Source: Salinibacterium hongtaonis
GTDB taxonomy: Bacteria > Actinomycetota > Actinomycetes > Actinomycetales > Microbacteriaceae
Assembly (NCBI RefSeq): GCF_003065485.1
Contig: NZ_CP026951.1
Span: 372,001 to 436,000 of the forward strand
Reading direction: 5' to 3'
DNA: 64,000 nt
Every line of letters begins with the position of its first letter. Within the stretch, counting starts at the first letter, position 1. Under the pieces are notes generated by a model. That model was not told where the DNA came from, did no database searches, and saw nothing but the letters and a program-made list of their open reading frames with translations. Shown piece by piece: positions 46,308 through 54,111 of this stretch. The position numbers were made by a program, and so were the translations under genes.

Positions 46308-46385
46308 TGACGCTGCCAGCTGACGCTGCCAGCTGACGCTGCCAGCTGACGCTGCCAGCTGACGCTGCCAGCTGCCGCTGCCAGC
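46308..46385 (+). repeat. 13-bp tandem array TGACGCTGCCAGC
   Basis: Five perfect copies of TGACGCTGCCAGC (46308-46372) are followed by one variant, TGCCGCTGCCAGC (46373-46385). Thirteen is not a multiple of three, so the array is not a coding repeat. Confidence 0.92.
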
Positions 46386-46421
46386 TGCCCCGCGCCCGAG
46401 ACATCCCGCCGAGACATCCCG

Positions 46422-46736
46422 CCGAGGGGTCCCATATGCGTGCTCACAACCCGCGCGAAGGCACATTTCGGACCCTTCGGCGGAGGGGGTGGAGCCCGTC
46501 TGCCGAAGGGTCCGAAATGCGCGCTCGCCCCGCCCGCGAAGGCTCTTTTGGGACCCCTCGGGGCTGGGGCTGGAGCGCTTCGGCAGAGGGAGAGGGAGAG
46601 GGAGAGGGAGAGGGAGAGGGAGAGGGAGAGGGAGAGGGAGTGGAGCGCTTCGGCGGAGGGGGTGGAGACCGTCTGCGTCGAGGGGTCCGAAATGGGTGCT
46701 CGGCCCGGCCGCGAAGGCTCATTTGGGACCCCTCGG
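46422..46736. repeat. three 59-bp hairpin-ended repeats with 22-bp spacer
   Basis: Units lie at 46422-46480, 46503-46561 and 46678-46736, each exactly 59 bases. The ends are inverted: CCGAAGGGTCCGAAATG at the left and CATTTCGGACCCTTCGG-type sequence at the right. The arm copies differ slightly and the differences are partly compensated. A 22-base spacer (46481-46502) recurs before unit three (46654-46675). Between units two and three an AGAGGG array (46585-46640, about 9 copies) expands the spacer. Confidence 0.85.
46585..46640 (+). repeat. AGAGGG hexanucleotide array
   Basis: About 9.3 uninterrupted copies of AGAGGG, flanked on both sides by TGGAGCGCTTCGG (46571-46583 and 46641-46653). Such an array can change length by slippage. 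Confidence 0.95.
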
Positions 46737-46781
46737 TGGCTGCCGCTGGGACCCCTCGGCGATGGGGGTGGAGCCCCCGCA

Positions 46782-46813
46782 CGGATGCCCGAGGCCGAAG
46801 CCCCGGGCATCCG
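46782..46813 (-). terminator. terminator hairpin of the ABC/monooxygenase operon
   Basis: CGGATGCCC (46782-46790) pairs with GGGCATCCG (46805-46813), with an inner GGC-CGAA-GCC stem. It lies 15 bases past the last gene of the minus-strand operon. Confidence 0.65.
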
Positions 46814-46827
46814 ATCTGCGAAGGAGG

Positions 46828-48201
46828 CTACTCGCCGAAGGCGGCGCGGCGGATCGCCTTAGCCGGGTGCTCGTCCGGCAGCTGCGGGCCGTTGCCGAAG
46901 ACCTTTTCGCGCAGGGTTCCCGGCGCGTACTTGTCCTGCATGATGCCGCGCTTCTTGAGCACGGGAGCGACGTGGTCAACGAAGTCCTCGAAGGTGCCCG
47001 GCGACGTCACGTACTGCACGTTGAGGCCGTCGACTCCGGCATCCTGCCAATCCTGGATGGAGTCGGCGATCTGCTCGGGCGTTCCGACGATGCGCAGGTT
47101 GCCGTACCAGCGAACGAGCTCACCGATCGTGTAGTCGGAGCGCGGCGACATCGCAATGAGGTCCTTGACGATGCCGGCCTGCCCCTCGGGGCGCTTGGCG
47201 ATCTCGAAGATCGGTTCCTTGGGGTCGTACTGGCTGAAGTCGTGGCCCAAGAAGACGCTCTGCTTGGCGAGGTTCGCCTCGATCGACTGGAACTCGGTGA
47301 TCTCCTCGTGAAGGCGCTTGGCTTCTTCCTCGGTGCTGCCGACGACGAAGCCGAGGATGGCGAGCAGCTTCACGTTGTCACGGCTGCGGCCAGCCGCCTC
47401 TGCTGCCTTACGCACATCGTTGACGATCGGCGCGGCATCCGCTGGTGTGAGCGAGTTGATGAACAGCGCTTCGGCGTTGCGACCAGCATAGGCACGGCCC
47501 CGCGGCGAGACACCGGCCTGCACGAGGAACGGTGTGCGCTGCGGGCTCGGCTCGCTCAGGTGCGGGCCGACGACGTCGTAGAACGGGCCCACGTGGTTGA
47601 TCTCGTGGATCTTGGCCGGGTCGCTGTACTGCTGCGTGGCCTTGTTGCGCAGAACCGCGTCGTCCTCCCAGCTGGCCTCCCACAGCTTGTAAACAACGTC
47701 GATGAAGTCCTCGGCGCGCGCATAGCGGTCCTCGTGTTCCGGCAGTCCGCCGAGGCCGAGGTTGCGGCCCGCGCCCGGCAGGAACGTCGTGACGATGTTC
47801 CACGCAATGCGGCCACGGGTGAGGTGGTCGAGCGTCGACATCTTGCGCGCGAACGTGTACGGAGGCTCCTGCAGGATGTTCTGCGTGAGCACAAAACCGA
47901 GCTCCTTTGTGGCATATGCCAATGCGGGAATGAGCTCGCCGGGGTCATTGATGGGGAACTGCATCCCGCTCTTGACGGCCATTGCGCGCGAGTTGGAGAA
48001 CGCCTCGTAAGGCGCGAGCACGTCCGCAAAGAAGAGGGTGTCAAAGTGACCACGCTCGAGCAACTGTGCGATGTCGACCCAGTAGTTGATGTCGTTGTAT
48101 TCGAGCTGGCGGGAGCCCGGCCACGCCCACATTCCCTGGTCGTGGTGTGACGCGGAGAAGATGTTGAAGGCGTTAAAGATCATGCGGTTGCGGTCGGCCA
48201 T
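46828..48201 (-). CDS. NtaA/SnaA/DszA-type FMNH2-dependent monooxygenase
   Basis: A 457-residue luciferase-like monooxygenase of the long NtaA/DszA/SnaA class. FNAFNIFSASHHDQGMWAWPGSR, DTLFFADVLAPYEAF, LDHLTRGRIAWNIVTTFLPGAGRNLGL and QAGVSPRGRAYAGRNAEALFI are signature stretches. Members need reduced flavin from a separate reductase and oxidise aminoacetates, sulfones or heterocycles. AAGGAG before ATG 48201 sets the start. It begins two bases after the preceding gene and ends the transporter operon, suggesting it acts on the imported compound. Confidence 0.88.
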   Translation of the reverse strand: MADRNRMIFNAFNIFSASHHDQGMWAWPGSRQLEYNDINYWVDIAQLLERGHFDTLFFADVLAPYEAFSNSRAMAVKSGMQFPINDPGELIPALAYATKELGFVLTQNILQEPPYTFARKMSTLDHLTRGRIAWNIVTTFLPGAGRNLGLGGLPEHEDRYARAEDFIDVVYKLWEASWEDDAVLRNKATQQYSDPAKIHEINHVGPFYDVVGPHLSEPSPQRTPFLVQAGVSPRGRAYAGRNAEALFINSLTPADAAPIVNDVRKAAEAAGRSRDNVKLLAILGFVVGSTEEEAKRLHEEITEFQSIEANLAKQSVFLGHDFSQYDPKEPIFEIAKRPEGQAGIVKDLIAMSPRSDYTIGELVRWYGNLRIVGTPEQIADSIQDWQDAGVDGLNVQYVTSPGTFEDFVDHVAPVLKKRGIMQDKYAPGTLREKVFGNGPQLPDEHPAKAIRRAAFGE

Positions 48202-48203
48202 GA

Positions 48204-49331
48204 TCATGCTCCTTCTGTGACGTTGAGCACGTGCTTGCCGATTTCGCCCGCGAGCACCTCGGTGGAGTAGGCCATGAGCTGCCCCGCCTGGGCGTTGCGC
48301 AGGTGGCGCTGGATGGGCGACGACTTGAGGAATCCGGATGCTCCGCCGATGCGAACGGCCAGCTGGGCGACCTCGACCGCGATCTTGTTGGCGAGGTATT
48401 TGGAGCGGCTGAGGTTGATGAGCGCGTTGTAGTCGCCCTGATCCGCCTGCCACAGCGTCTGAAAGACGTAGGCGCGAACGGCCTCGAGGCGGGACTGCAC
48501 GTCGGCGACCTCGAACTGCACCCACTGCTGGTGAGAGAGCGGCTTGCCCATGATCATGCGGTTGGTGGTGTGGTCGACGATCGACGCGAGCGCGGCATCC
48601 GCAACTCCCAACGAGATGAGCGGCAGACCGGCGGGCACGGCAGCGAAGTCGCCGGGGCCGAGCGCACGACCGCGATCCTCATGGCGCAGGAGGGTCTTGT
48701 TGAACGAGAGCAGCTGGCTGCGGGTGGCGCGCAGACCGAGCGTGTCCCAGATCGGGATGATGGTGACCGACTCGTCGGGCTTGACGGCGAAGAACGCGGG
48801 GGCGTCGTCGACGAGCACGTTGACCATGAGGTAGTCGGCCATCTCGCTGCCCGAAACGAAGCGCTTGGCGCCGTCGAGCTGGTAGCCGCCCTCGACCTCG
48901 TCTGCCGCCTGCTGCGGGTTGAGAAAGCGGTTGCCGCTGGTCGGCTCACTCAGCGCGTTGGCGAAGTGGCGGCCGGCCAGGAATTCGTCGGCGTAGAAGG
49001 AACCCTTGGTCTCGGCGGTGAGCTGTGAGAGGCCGACACCGGCACCGGAGTGCATCGTCCAGATCGTGGCGACCGAGGGGTCGGCCTCGGCAAGCGTGCG
49101 CACGATTTCGCCGTAGGCGACATAGCTCAGGCCCTCGCCGCCAACGTTCGCGGGCAGAACGGCCTTGTTGAGGCCGGCCTCGTGCAGTGCGGCGAGCGCC
49201 TCGCGGGGCAGCTCGGCCTTGTCGTCACGTTCGGCGGCCTGCGCGGCAATATCCGTCGCTAGCTCGCGCACGGTGGCGATGTGGGCGGCCTCGCGGTCGG
49301 CGATGGGGAAGGGGGTGGGAGAGACGGGCAT
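48204..49331 (-). CDS. acyl-CoA dehydrogenase-fold monooxygenase (DszC/SfnC-like)
   Basis: A 375-residue acyl-CoA-dehydrogenase-fold protein. SYVAYGEIVRTLAEADPSVATIWTMHSG, FANALSEPTSG and YQLDGAKRFVSGSEMADYLMV belong to the DszC/SfnC/SoxC-like branch, which uses FMNH2 and O2 rather than acyl-CoA dehydrogenation. The IGGASGFLKSSPIQRHLRNAQAG C-terminus fits. Paired with the luciferase-like gene as DszC is with DszA. AAGGA upstream supports the ATG. No flavin reductase is in the operon. Confidence 0.84.
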   Translation of the reverse strand: MPVSPTPFPIADREAAHIATVRELATDIAAQAAERDDKAELPREALAALHEAGLNKAVLPANVGGEGLSYVAYGEIVRTLAEADPSVATIWTMHSGAGVGLSQLTAETKGSFYADEFLAGRHFANALSEPTSGNRFLNPQQAADEVEGGYQLDGAKRFVSGSEMADYLMVNVLVDDAPAFFAVKPDESVTIIPIWDTLGLRATRSQLLSFNKTLLRHEDRGRALGPGDFAAVPAGLPLISLGVADAALASIVDHTTNRMIMGKPLSHQQWVQFEVADVQSRLEAVRAYVFQTLWQADQGDYNALINLSRSKYLANKIAVEVAQLAVRIGGASGFLKSSPIQRHLRNAQAGQLMAYSTEVLAGEIGKHVLNVTEGA

Positions 49332-49406
49332 GGTGCGGTTCCTTTTGTGAGCGTGGATCTGGTCTGACGTGGAGTGGTGGGGAGGAAGGGCTTTCGGATG
49401 CTGCGG

Positions 49407-50324
49407 CTAGGCGATCGCGACCTGGCGGCGGCTCTTGGCCCAGCGTTGTCGTGCGGTGACGCACAGCACGAACAGCGTGGCGAGGTAGGGGAGCGCCTGG
49501 TAGAGCTCCACAGGCATGCCGAGATTCTGGGTCTGGGCCAGCAGCGAGAGCGAGTTGAACACGGCGAAGAGCAGCGCTCCGGCCAGCAGCCCCCACGGCT
49601 TGAGCCGCGCGATGATCACCACGGCGAGGGCGATGAAACCGCTGCCGCCCGTCATTCCCGGTGTGAACGTGCCGATGCTCGACAGCGGGATGGATGCCCC
49701 GGCGAGCCCCGCGAAACCGCCGGCGATGATCGCCGCGATGGTGCGGTAGCGGCGCGGCGAGATTCCGCGCGTTATGGCGACTCCTTCGTCGTCGCCGACC
49801 GCGCTGAGGCGCAGGCCGAACCGTGTGTGCTTGAGCACCCACCAGGAGGCAGCGACCAGCGCGATGGAGAGGTAGAAGAGGATTCCGGCGTCGGCGAGGC
49901 CCCGCCCGATGAGGGGGATATCGGCGAGGAACGGGAGCGAGACGACCGGCTGGGTCGGCGCGCTTTGGTTGTTGCTGCCGGCGGGCGCGAGGATTTGGTA
50001 GAGGGCGATGCTGAGCCCTGCGCCCAGCAGCCCGATCGCGATTCCGACGATGATGATGTCGGCTTTGCCCCACGCGGTCGCGAGGCCGAGCACGAGGCCG
50101 AGCACGGCCCCGGCGATGATTCCCGTGAGCAGCCCCAGCCAGAAGCCGCCCGTGAGCGACCCGATCACGCCGAACACGGCGCCGACAAGCATCATGCCCT
50201 CGATGCCCACGTTGAAGCCGCCCGTGCGTTCGAGAAAGATTTCGCCGAGTCCGGCGAGCACAACGGGCGCGCACAGGGTGAGCGCTCCGGCGATCACGAC
50301 GGCCCAGAAATCAAGCGGTGCCAT
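49407..50324 (-). CDS. nucleoside-type ABC transporter permease 2
   Basis: A 305-residue permease of the RbsC-like superfamily, nucleoside (YufQ/NupQ) branch, with about eight helices. LAGLGEIFLERTGGFNVGIEGMMLVGA is the diagnostic ERxGxxNxGxEG motif, and AVGDDEGVAITRGISPRRYR is the cytoplasmic coupling loop. It overlaps the preceding permease gene by 14 bases. Confidence 0.9.
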   Translation of the reverse strand: MAPLDFWAVVIAGALTLCAPVVLAGLGEIFLERTGGFNVGIEGMMLVGAVFGVIGSLTGGFWLGLLTGIIAGAVLGLVLGLATAWGKADIIIVGIAIGLLGAGLSIALYQILAPAGSNNQSAPTQPVVSLPFLADIPLIGRGLADAGILFYLSIALVAASWWVLKHTRFGLRLSAVGDDEGVAITRGISPRRYRTIAAIIAGGFAGLAGASIPLSSIGTFTPGMTGGSGFIALAVVIIARLKPWGLLAGALLFAVFNSLSLLAQTQNLGMPVELYQALPYLATLFVLCVTARQRWAKSRRQVAIA

Positions 50325-51432
50325 GCGTGACCTCCTCGCTGATTCTCGACGGTGCGGGGGCGGCCTTGTGCTTGACGAGCGGCGCGGCGATCACGAGAGC
50401 GGCAGCGAGAAGCAGCACTCCCTGAGCGACGGTGCCGATCGAGGCGGGGGTCGTCCCCGTGGCGATCTGCACGCCCGTCGCCCCTGTCGTGAGGGAGGCG
50501 TACACGATTCCTGCAATCACGATACCAACGGGGTGCCCCCGGCCGAGTACGGCCACGGCGATACCGGCAAACCCCACACCGGCACTCACGCCCGGCTGCA
50601 ATCGTTCGTCGACGCCGGCCAGCTGCATCCATCCGGCAAGTCCAGCAGCGGCTCCCGAAACCAGCATTGTCGAAAGCACGGCCTTGGCCGGGGTGAGCCC
50701 GAGTCGTGCCGCTAACACGGGCCTCTGCCCGTATACGCCGATGAGAAAGGCGCCTCGCCCCCGGCTCCACCACAGGGCGAGGGCAACAATGATCACGACG
50801 AGGATGATCCCGGCGTGCAGGCGGCCGGGCAGCGGCAGCTGCGGCAGCAGAAATGACTCGGGCAGCGGGGCGCTCTGCGGGGTTGCGGAGCCGGCAGGGT
50901 TACGGAGGGATGTTCGCAGCAGGTAGGTCAGCAGCAGCGCGGCGAGATAGTTGGCGAGAAGCGTGAAGAGAATCTCGTTGACTCCCCAGCGCACACGGGC
51001 AAGCCCCGGGAGGAATGCCCAGGCTGCGCCTCCGAGGGAACCGCTGATAGCGCCGAGCAGCAGCCCGACGCCGAGCGGCACCGCGTCTCCGATCGAGAGC
51101 GCAACGACCGTGGCGACGATCGCGCCCACGATCATCTGTCCTTCGGCCCCCACCGTGATGACCCCGGCCTTGAGGGCCGCGGCAACCCCGATGGCTACGA
51201 GCACGAGCGGCGTGGCATAGGCGATGGTCTGCACAACGTTGTAGCCGGTGCCGAATGCGCCCTTGAACCAGCCGCCCAGAGCGACGCCCAGGTCGCCGCC
51301 CGAGGCCGCGACGAGCGCGGCAACGACCGCAATCGCGGTGATGGCATAGATCGCCACGATCAGTCGCGACGGCTTGCCCTCTGGCCGCAGGGCGGAGCGC
51401 AGCGCCCCGACCACGCGACTCTCTTGTGTCAT
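50311..51432 (-). CDS. nucleoside-type ABC transporter permease 1
   Basis: A 373-residue permease (YufP/NupP branch) with about ten helices. GVAAALKAGVITVGAEGQMIVGAIVA and GVNEILFTLLANYLAALLLTYLLR are typical, and GVYGQRPVLAARLGLTPAKA is the coupling loop. CAGGAGG before ATG 51432 is the ribosome binding site. Its start overlaps the ATPase stop (ATGA), so the genes are coupled. Confidence 0.9.
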   Translation of the reverse strand: MTQESRVVGALRSALRPEGKPSRLIVAIYAITAIAVVAALVAASGGDLGVALGGWFKGAFGTGYNVVQTIAYATPLVLVAIGVAAALKAGVITVGAEGQMIVGAIVATVVALSIGDAVPLGVGLLLGAISGSLGGAAWAFLPGLARVRWGVNEILFTLLANYLAALLLTYLLRTSLRNPAGSATPQSAPLPESFLLPQLPLPGRLHAGIILVVIIVALALWWSRGRGAFLIGVYGQRPVLAARLGLTPAKAVLSTMLVSGAAAGLAGWMQLAGVDERLQPGVSAGVGFAGIAVAVLGRGHPVGIVIAGIVYASLTTGATGVQIATGTTPASIGTVAQGVLLLAAALVIAAPLVKHKAAPAPSRISEEVTHGTA

Positions 51433-52928
51433 GCCGATGCCTCCTGAGTGAGACCCGCCATGGCCCGGCCGACGCGGTGGGAGTCGAAGTCGGCTGTCTC
51501 GAATTCGTCGACGATGCGTCCGTGTGAGACCACCAGGATGCGGTCGGCCAGTTCGCGCACCTCGTCGACGTCGGCAGAGAGCAGCAGCACGGCGGTGCCG
51601 TTCGCGGCGGCGGTTGCGACCTCGCGGCGGATCGCCCCGGCCGCGTTCAGGTCGAGGCCCTGTGTTGGGCCGTGCAGGATCGCCACGGCCGGGGTTCCGT
51701 CGAGTTCGCGCCCGACGAGAAGCTTCTGCTGGTTGCCGCCGGAGAGCGATCCGGCCAGCGCGTGGGGGTTTCGCGGGCGCACATCGTGTCGCTCCTGCAG
51801 CCCCCGGGTGAAGTCGGTGATGGCTCGCCACTGCAGCACACCGCGGCGGCTGAACTCTGGGTCTCGAAGGCGCCGAACGATCGCGGAGGTCGTCACGGGG
51901 GCATCGGGTACAACAAAGTCGCCGCGCACTTCGGGAACGTAGGCGACCCCTGCGCTGGCAGCAGCATCCGCCCGTCCCGTCACGTCGACGCCATCGACGG
52001 TCACGGTGCCGCGGAGGGGTCGGATGATTGCTGCCGCGGCATCCGCCAGCACGTTCTGTCCGTTGCCAGCGACGCCGAGTACGCCGACGATCTCGCCGGA
52101 ACGCACCGTGAGGTCGACGTCGATGATCGCGGCGGAGCCCGCGCCGCGCGCGGTGAGGCCCGAGATGACGAGCCGGTCGCGACCGCCGCAAAAGGCGGGC
52201 CGCTGTTCGACGGCGGGCAGTTCGCCAACCATCGCCTGAACGAGTTCGGCGTCGGTGAAATCGGCGACGGAGCCGGTCAGCGTGACGACGCCGTGCGAGA
52301 GCACCGTCACGTCGTCGGCCACCTGGCGCACCTCGTCGATGCGGTGCGTAATGAGCACAACCCCGACGCTGCCGTCCGCGAGGGAGCGAACGTGCTCGAA
52401 CAGTCCGCCCGATTCGTAGGGCCCGATGGCCGACGTCGGCTCATCGAGCAACAGGATGCTCGCGCCCTGGGCGAGGGCGATCGTCAGCTCACCCAGTTGG
52501 CGTTCGGCGAGGCCGAGTTCGCTCACGGGGCGGTCGATCGTGATCGCGAGGCCGGCATTCTCGGCGGTGCTGCGCAACAGACGAGATGCGTCCCGCCGGC
52601 GGGCGAGCGCGCGGGGCTGGGTGAGGATGAAGTTCTCGGCGAGGGTCATCTCGCCGATCAGGCTGAGCTGCTGGGGAACGAGGCCGATGCCCTGCCGAAT
52701 GGCCGCCGCTCTGCCGCCCAGCACGACCGCGTCGCCGCCGACCGTCACCACTCCGGAACTCGGCTGTTCGAGGCCCGAGAGAATCTTGATCGCGGTCGAC
52801 TTGCCGGCACCGTTCTCGCCGACGAGCGCATGGATGCGCCCCGGCTCGACCGTGAAGGTGACGTCACGCAGCGCCTGGGCGCCTCCGAAATTCTTGGAGA
52901 CGCCCAGGAGCGAGAGTGGTGCGCGCAT
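51429..52928 (-). CDS. nucleoside-type ABC transporter ATPase (duplicated)
   Basis: A 499-residue protein with two ABC cassettes, as in sugar/nucleoside importers (YufO/NupO/MglA-like). The first has Walker A GENGAGKST and Walker B ILLLDEPTSA; its signature is degenerate (LGLAERQL). The second has GVAGNGQ in place of Walker A, signature LSGGNQQK and ILHGPTQGLD in place of Walker B. Degeneracy of cassette two is usual in this family. It starts 21 bases after the lipoprotein gene. Confidence 0.92.
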   Translation of the reverse strand: MRAPLSLLGVSKNFGGAQALRDVTFTVEPGRIHALVGENGAGKSTAIKILSGLEQPSSGVVTVGGDAVVLGGRAAAIRQGIGLVPQQLSLIGEMTLAENFILTQPRALARRRDASRLLRSTAENAGLAITIDRPVSELGLAERQLGELTIALAQGASILLLDEPTSAIGPYESGGLFEHVRSLADGSVGVVLITHRIDEVRQVADDVTVLSHGVVTLTGSVADFTDAELVQAMVGELPAVEQRPAFCGGRDRLVISGLTARGAGSAAIIDVDLTVRSGEIVGVLGVAGNGQNVLADAAAAIIRPLRGTVTVDGVDVTGRADAAASAGVAYVPEVRGDFVVPDAPVTTSAIVRRLRDPEFSRRGVLQWRAITDFTRGLQERHDVRPRNPHALAGSLSGGNQQKLLVGRELDGTPAVAILHGPTQGLDLNAAGAIRREVATAAANGTAVLLLSADVDEVRELADRILVVSHGRIVDEFETADFDSHRVGRAMAGLTQEASA

Positions 52929-52949
52929 GGCGTGGTGCCGGTGTATTCG

Positions 52950-53969
52950 TTAGCCGACGGAGGGGATGGTGACCTCGCCGCTGGCAAGCTGCGCGGCGAG
53001 TTCGGAGACGAGCGTCTCGATGTCGGAGGGCAGCTCGGGGGCGGCCTTCACCAGGTTGAAGTCGCCGAGCACCAGGCCCTCGTTGGCGATCGTCGAGGTG
53101 TAGGTGTAGTTGCCGAACTCGCCGGCAACGATTCGCTCGACAGCCTCGGCCAGGGTGGGGGTCCAGTCGATCTTGACGACGCCGATGTTCACGGATGACG
53201 CGTCGGAGCTTGTGGCGTTCGAAGCGCCGAACGTAGCGACCCCGCCTGTCTTCGCGGCAGCGATGACACCGGAGGTGAATCCCTCTGCGCCCGTGATGAT
53301 GAGCTTGGCGCCCAGATCGATCTGAGCCTTCGTGGCCTGGTTGGCAAGCTGCGGGTCTTCCCAGCTGCCCGTGAAGATGGGGGCGAGCTCTTGCGCTGAG
53401 GGGTTAGCATCGGCGAGGCCGATCGACAGGTACTCGTACGACAGCTCGTTGAACGGCGCGAGCTCTCCGTCGACGACGGCAACGGGCGAGAGGCCAGACT
53501 TGCCGGCGACCCAGCCGCTCAGGTAGCCGACCTCCTGCGTGGCATAGGTCCAGGTCTCGACGTTGTCGGTTGCCTTGTCGAGGATGTCGACGGCTCCCGT
53601 GGCGATGAAGTTGGTCTCGGGCAGCTCTTCTGCGACCTTGAACACCGAGTCGGAGAAGCCGAGGCCCCATCCGATTACGAGGTCATAGCCCTCTGCGCCG
53701 AACTGGCGAAAGATGGGCTCTGCATCGCTCGGGTTGTGCACCGACTCGCGGATCTGCACCTCGATGTCGCCGCTCTCGGCAAGCGCGTTGACGGCGTCGG
53801 CGGCGTACTGGTTGAAGCCACCATCGTTGGCGAGTCCGCCGAGCACGACGGCAACCTTGACGGTGTCGTCGCCCGTCGCGGACGAGTCATCCGCTGTGGT
53901 GGTGGAGCACGCAGCGAGCGAGATGAGCAGGGGTGCTGCGAGCAGAGCTAGGGGAGCGCGGAGCTTCAT
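52950..53969 (-). CDS. BMP-family substrate-binding lipoprotein
   Basis: A 339-residue lipoprotein with an LISLAACST lipobox. KVAVVLGGLANDGGFNQYAADAVNAL is the BMP/Med (PnrA-like) opening, and DLVIGWGLGFSDSVFKVAEELPETNFIATG follows. BMP proteins bind nucleosides for ABC importers and also autoinducers or heterocycles in some cases. GAGAGG before ATG 53969 sets the start. The gene leads the six-gene operon, and the GntR-like site lies about 70 bases upstream. Confidence 0.9.
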   Translation of the reverse strand: MKLRAPLALLAAPLLISLAACSTTTADDSSATGDDTVKVAVVLGGLANDGGFNQYAADAVNALAESGDIEVQIRESVHNPSDAEPIFRQFGAEGYDLVIGWGLGFSDSVFKVAEELPETNFIATGAVDILDKATDNVETWTYATQEVGYLSGWVAGKSGLSPVAVVDGELAPFNELSYEYLSIGLADANPSAQELAPIFTGSWEDPQLANQATKAQIDLGAKLIITGAEGFTSGVIAAAKTGGVATFGASNATSSDASSVNIGVVKIDWTPTLAEAVERIVAGEFGNYTYTSTIANEGLVLGDFNLVKAAPELPSDIETLVSELAAQLASGEVTIPSVG

Positions 53970-54033
53970 GGGGTTGGGCCTCTCGGATGCTGTGAACGCT
54001 GGCATCTGCTCGGCGGAGTCCTGCTTCGCCCAC

Positions 54034-54061
54034 ACATGTCAACAAGTTGGTTCACACTATG
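54034..54061 (-). promoter_or_regulatory. GntR-type site and promoter before ABC operon
   Basis: On the minus strand CATAGT (54061-54056, possible -10) is followed by AACTTGTTGACATGT (54048-54034). It shares CAACTTGTTGACA, 13 bases, with the deaminase promoter at 44230-44242. The right half is imperfect (ACATGTG instead of ACAAGTT). Confidence 0.68.
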
Positions 54062-54111
54062 GGCAGCCGTGAGCGCGCCTCAAACGAGCCCGTCACACTC
54101 TGAAATAAACC

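Larger units (their letters stand above)
46223..46827. other. 605-base gene-free region of nested repeats
   Basis: The region between the GntR stop and the end of the ABC operon holds no credible gene. It contains GGCCGCTGGCGCT-type low complexity (46223-46307), a 13-bp tandem array, three 59-bp hairpin-ended units, an AGAGGG array and the operon terminator hairpin. Open frames crossing it have repetitive, unlikely translations. Confidence 0.85.

Noticed and set aside
46308-46736. Possible CRISPR array
   Set aside because: The 13-bp units have no spacers, and the 59-bp units are only three with repeated spacer sequence; no cas gene is near.
45794-46810. Minus-strand frames with SLSLSL and SWQRQLAA repeats
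   Set aside because: They are translations of the non-coding tandem arrays and overlap the GntR gene on the other strand.
46489-48150. A 553-codon plus-strand frame running from the repeats into the monooxygenase gene
   Set aside because: It translates the AGAGGG array as GRGRGR and then runs antisense to a well-supported gene.
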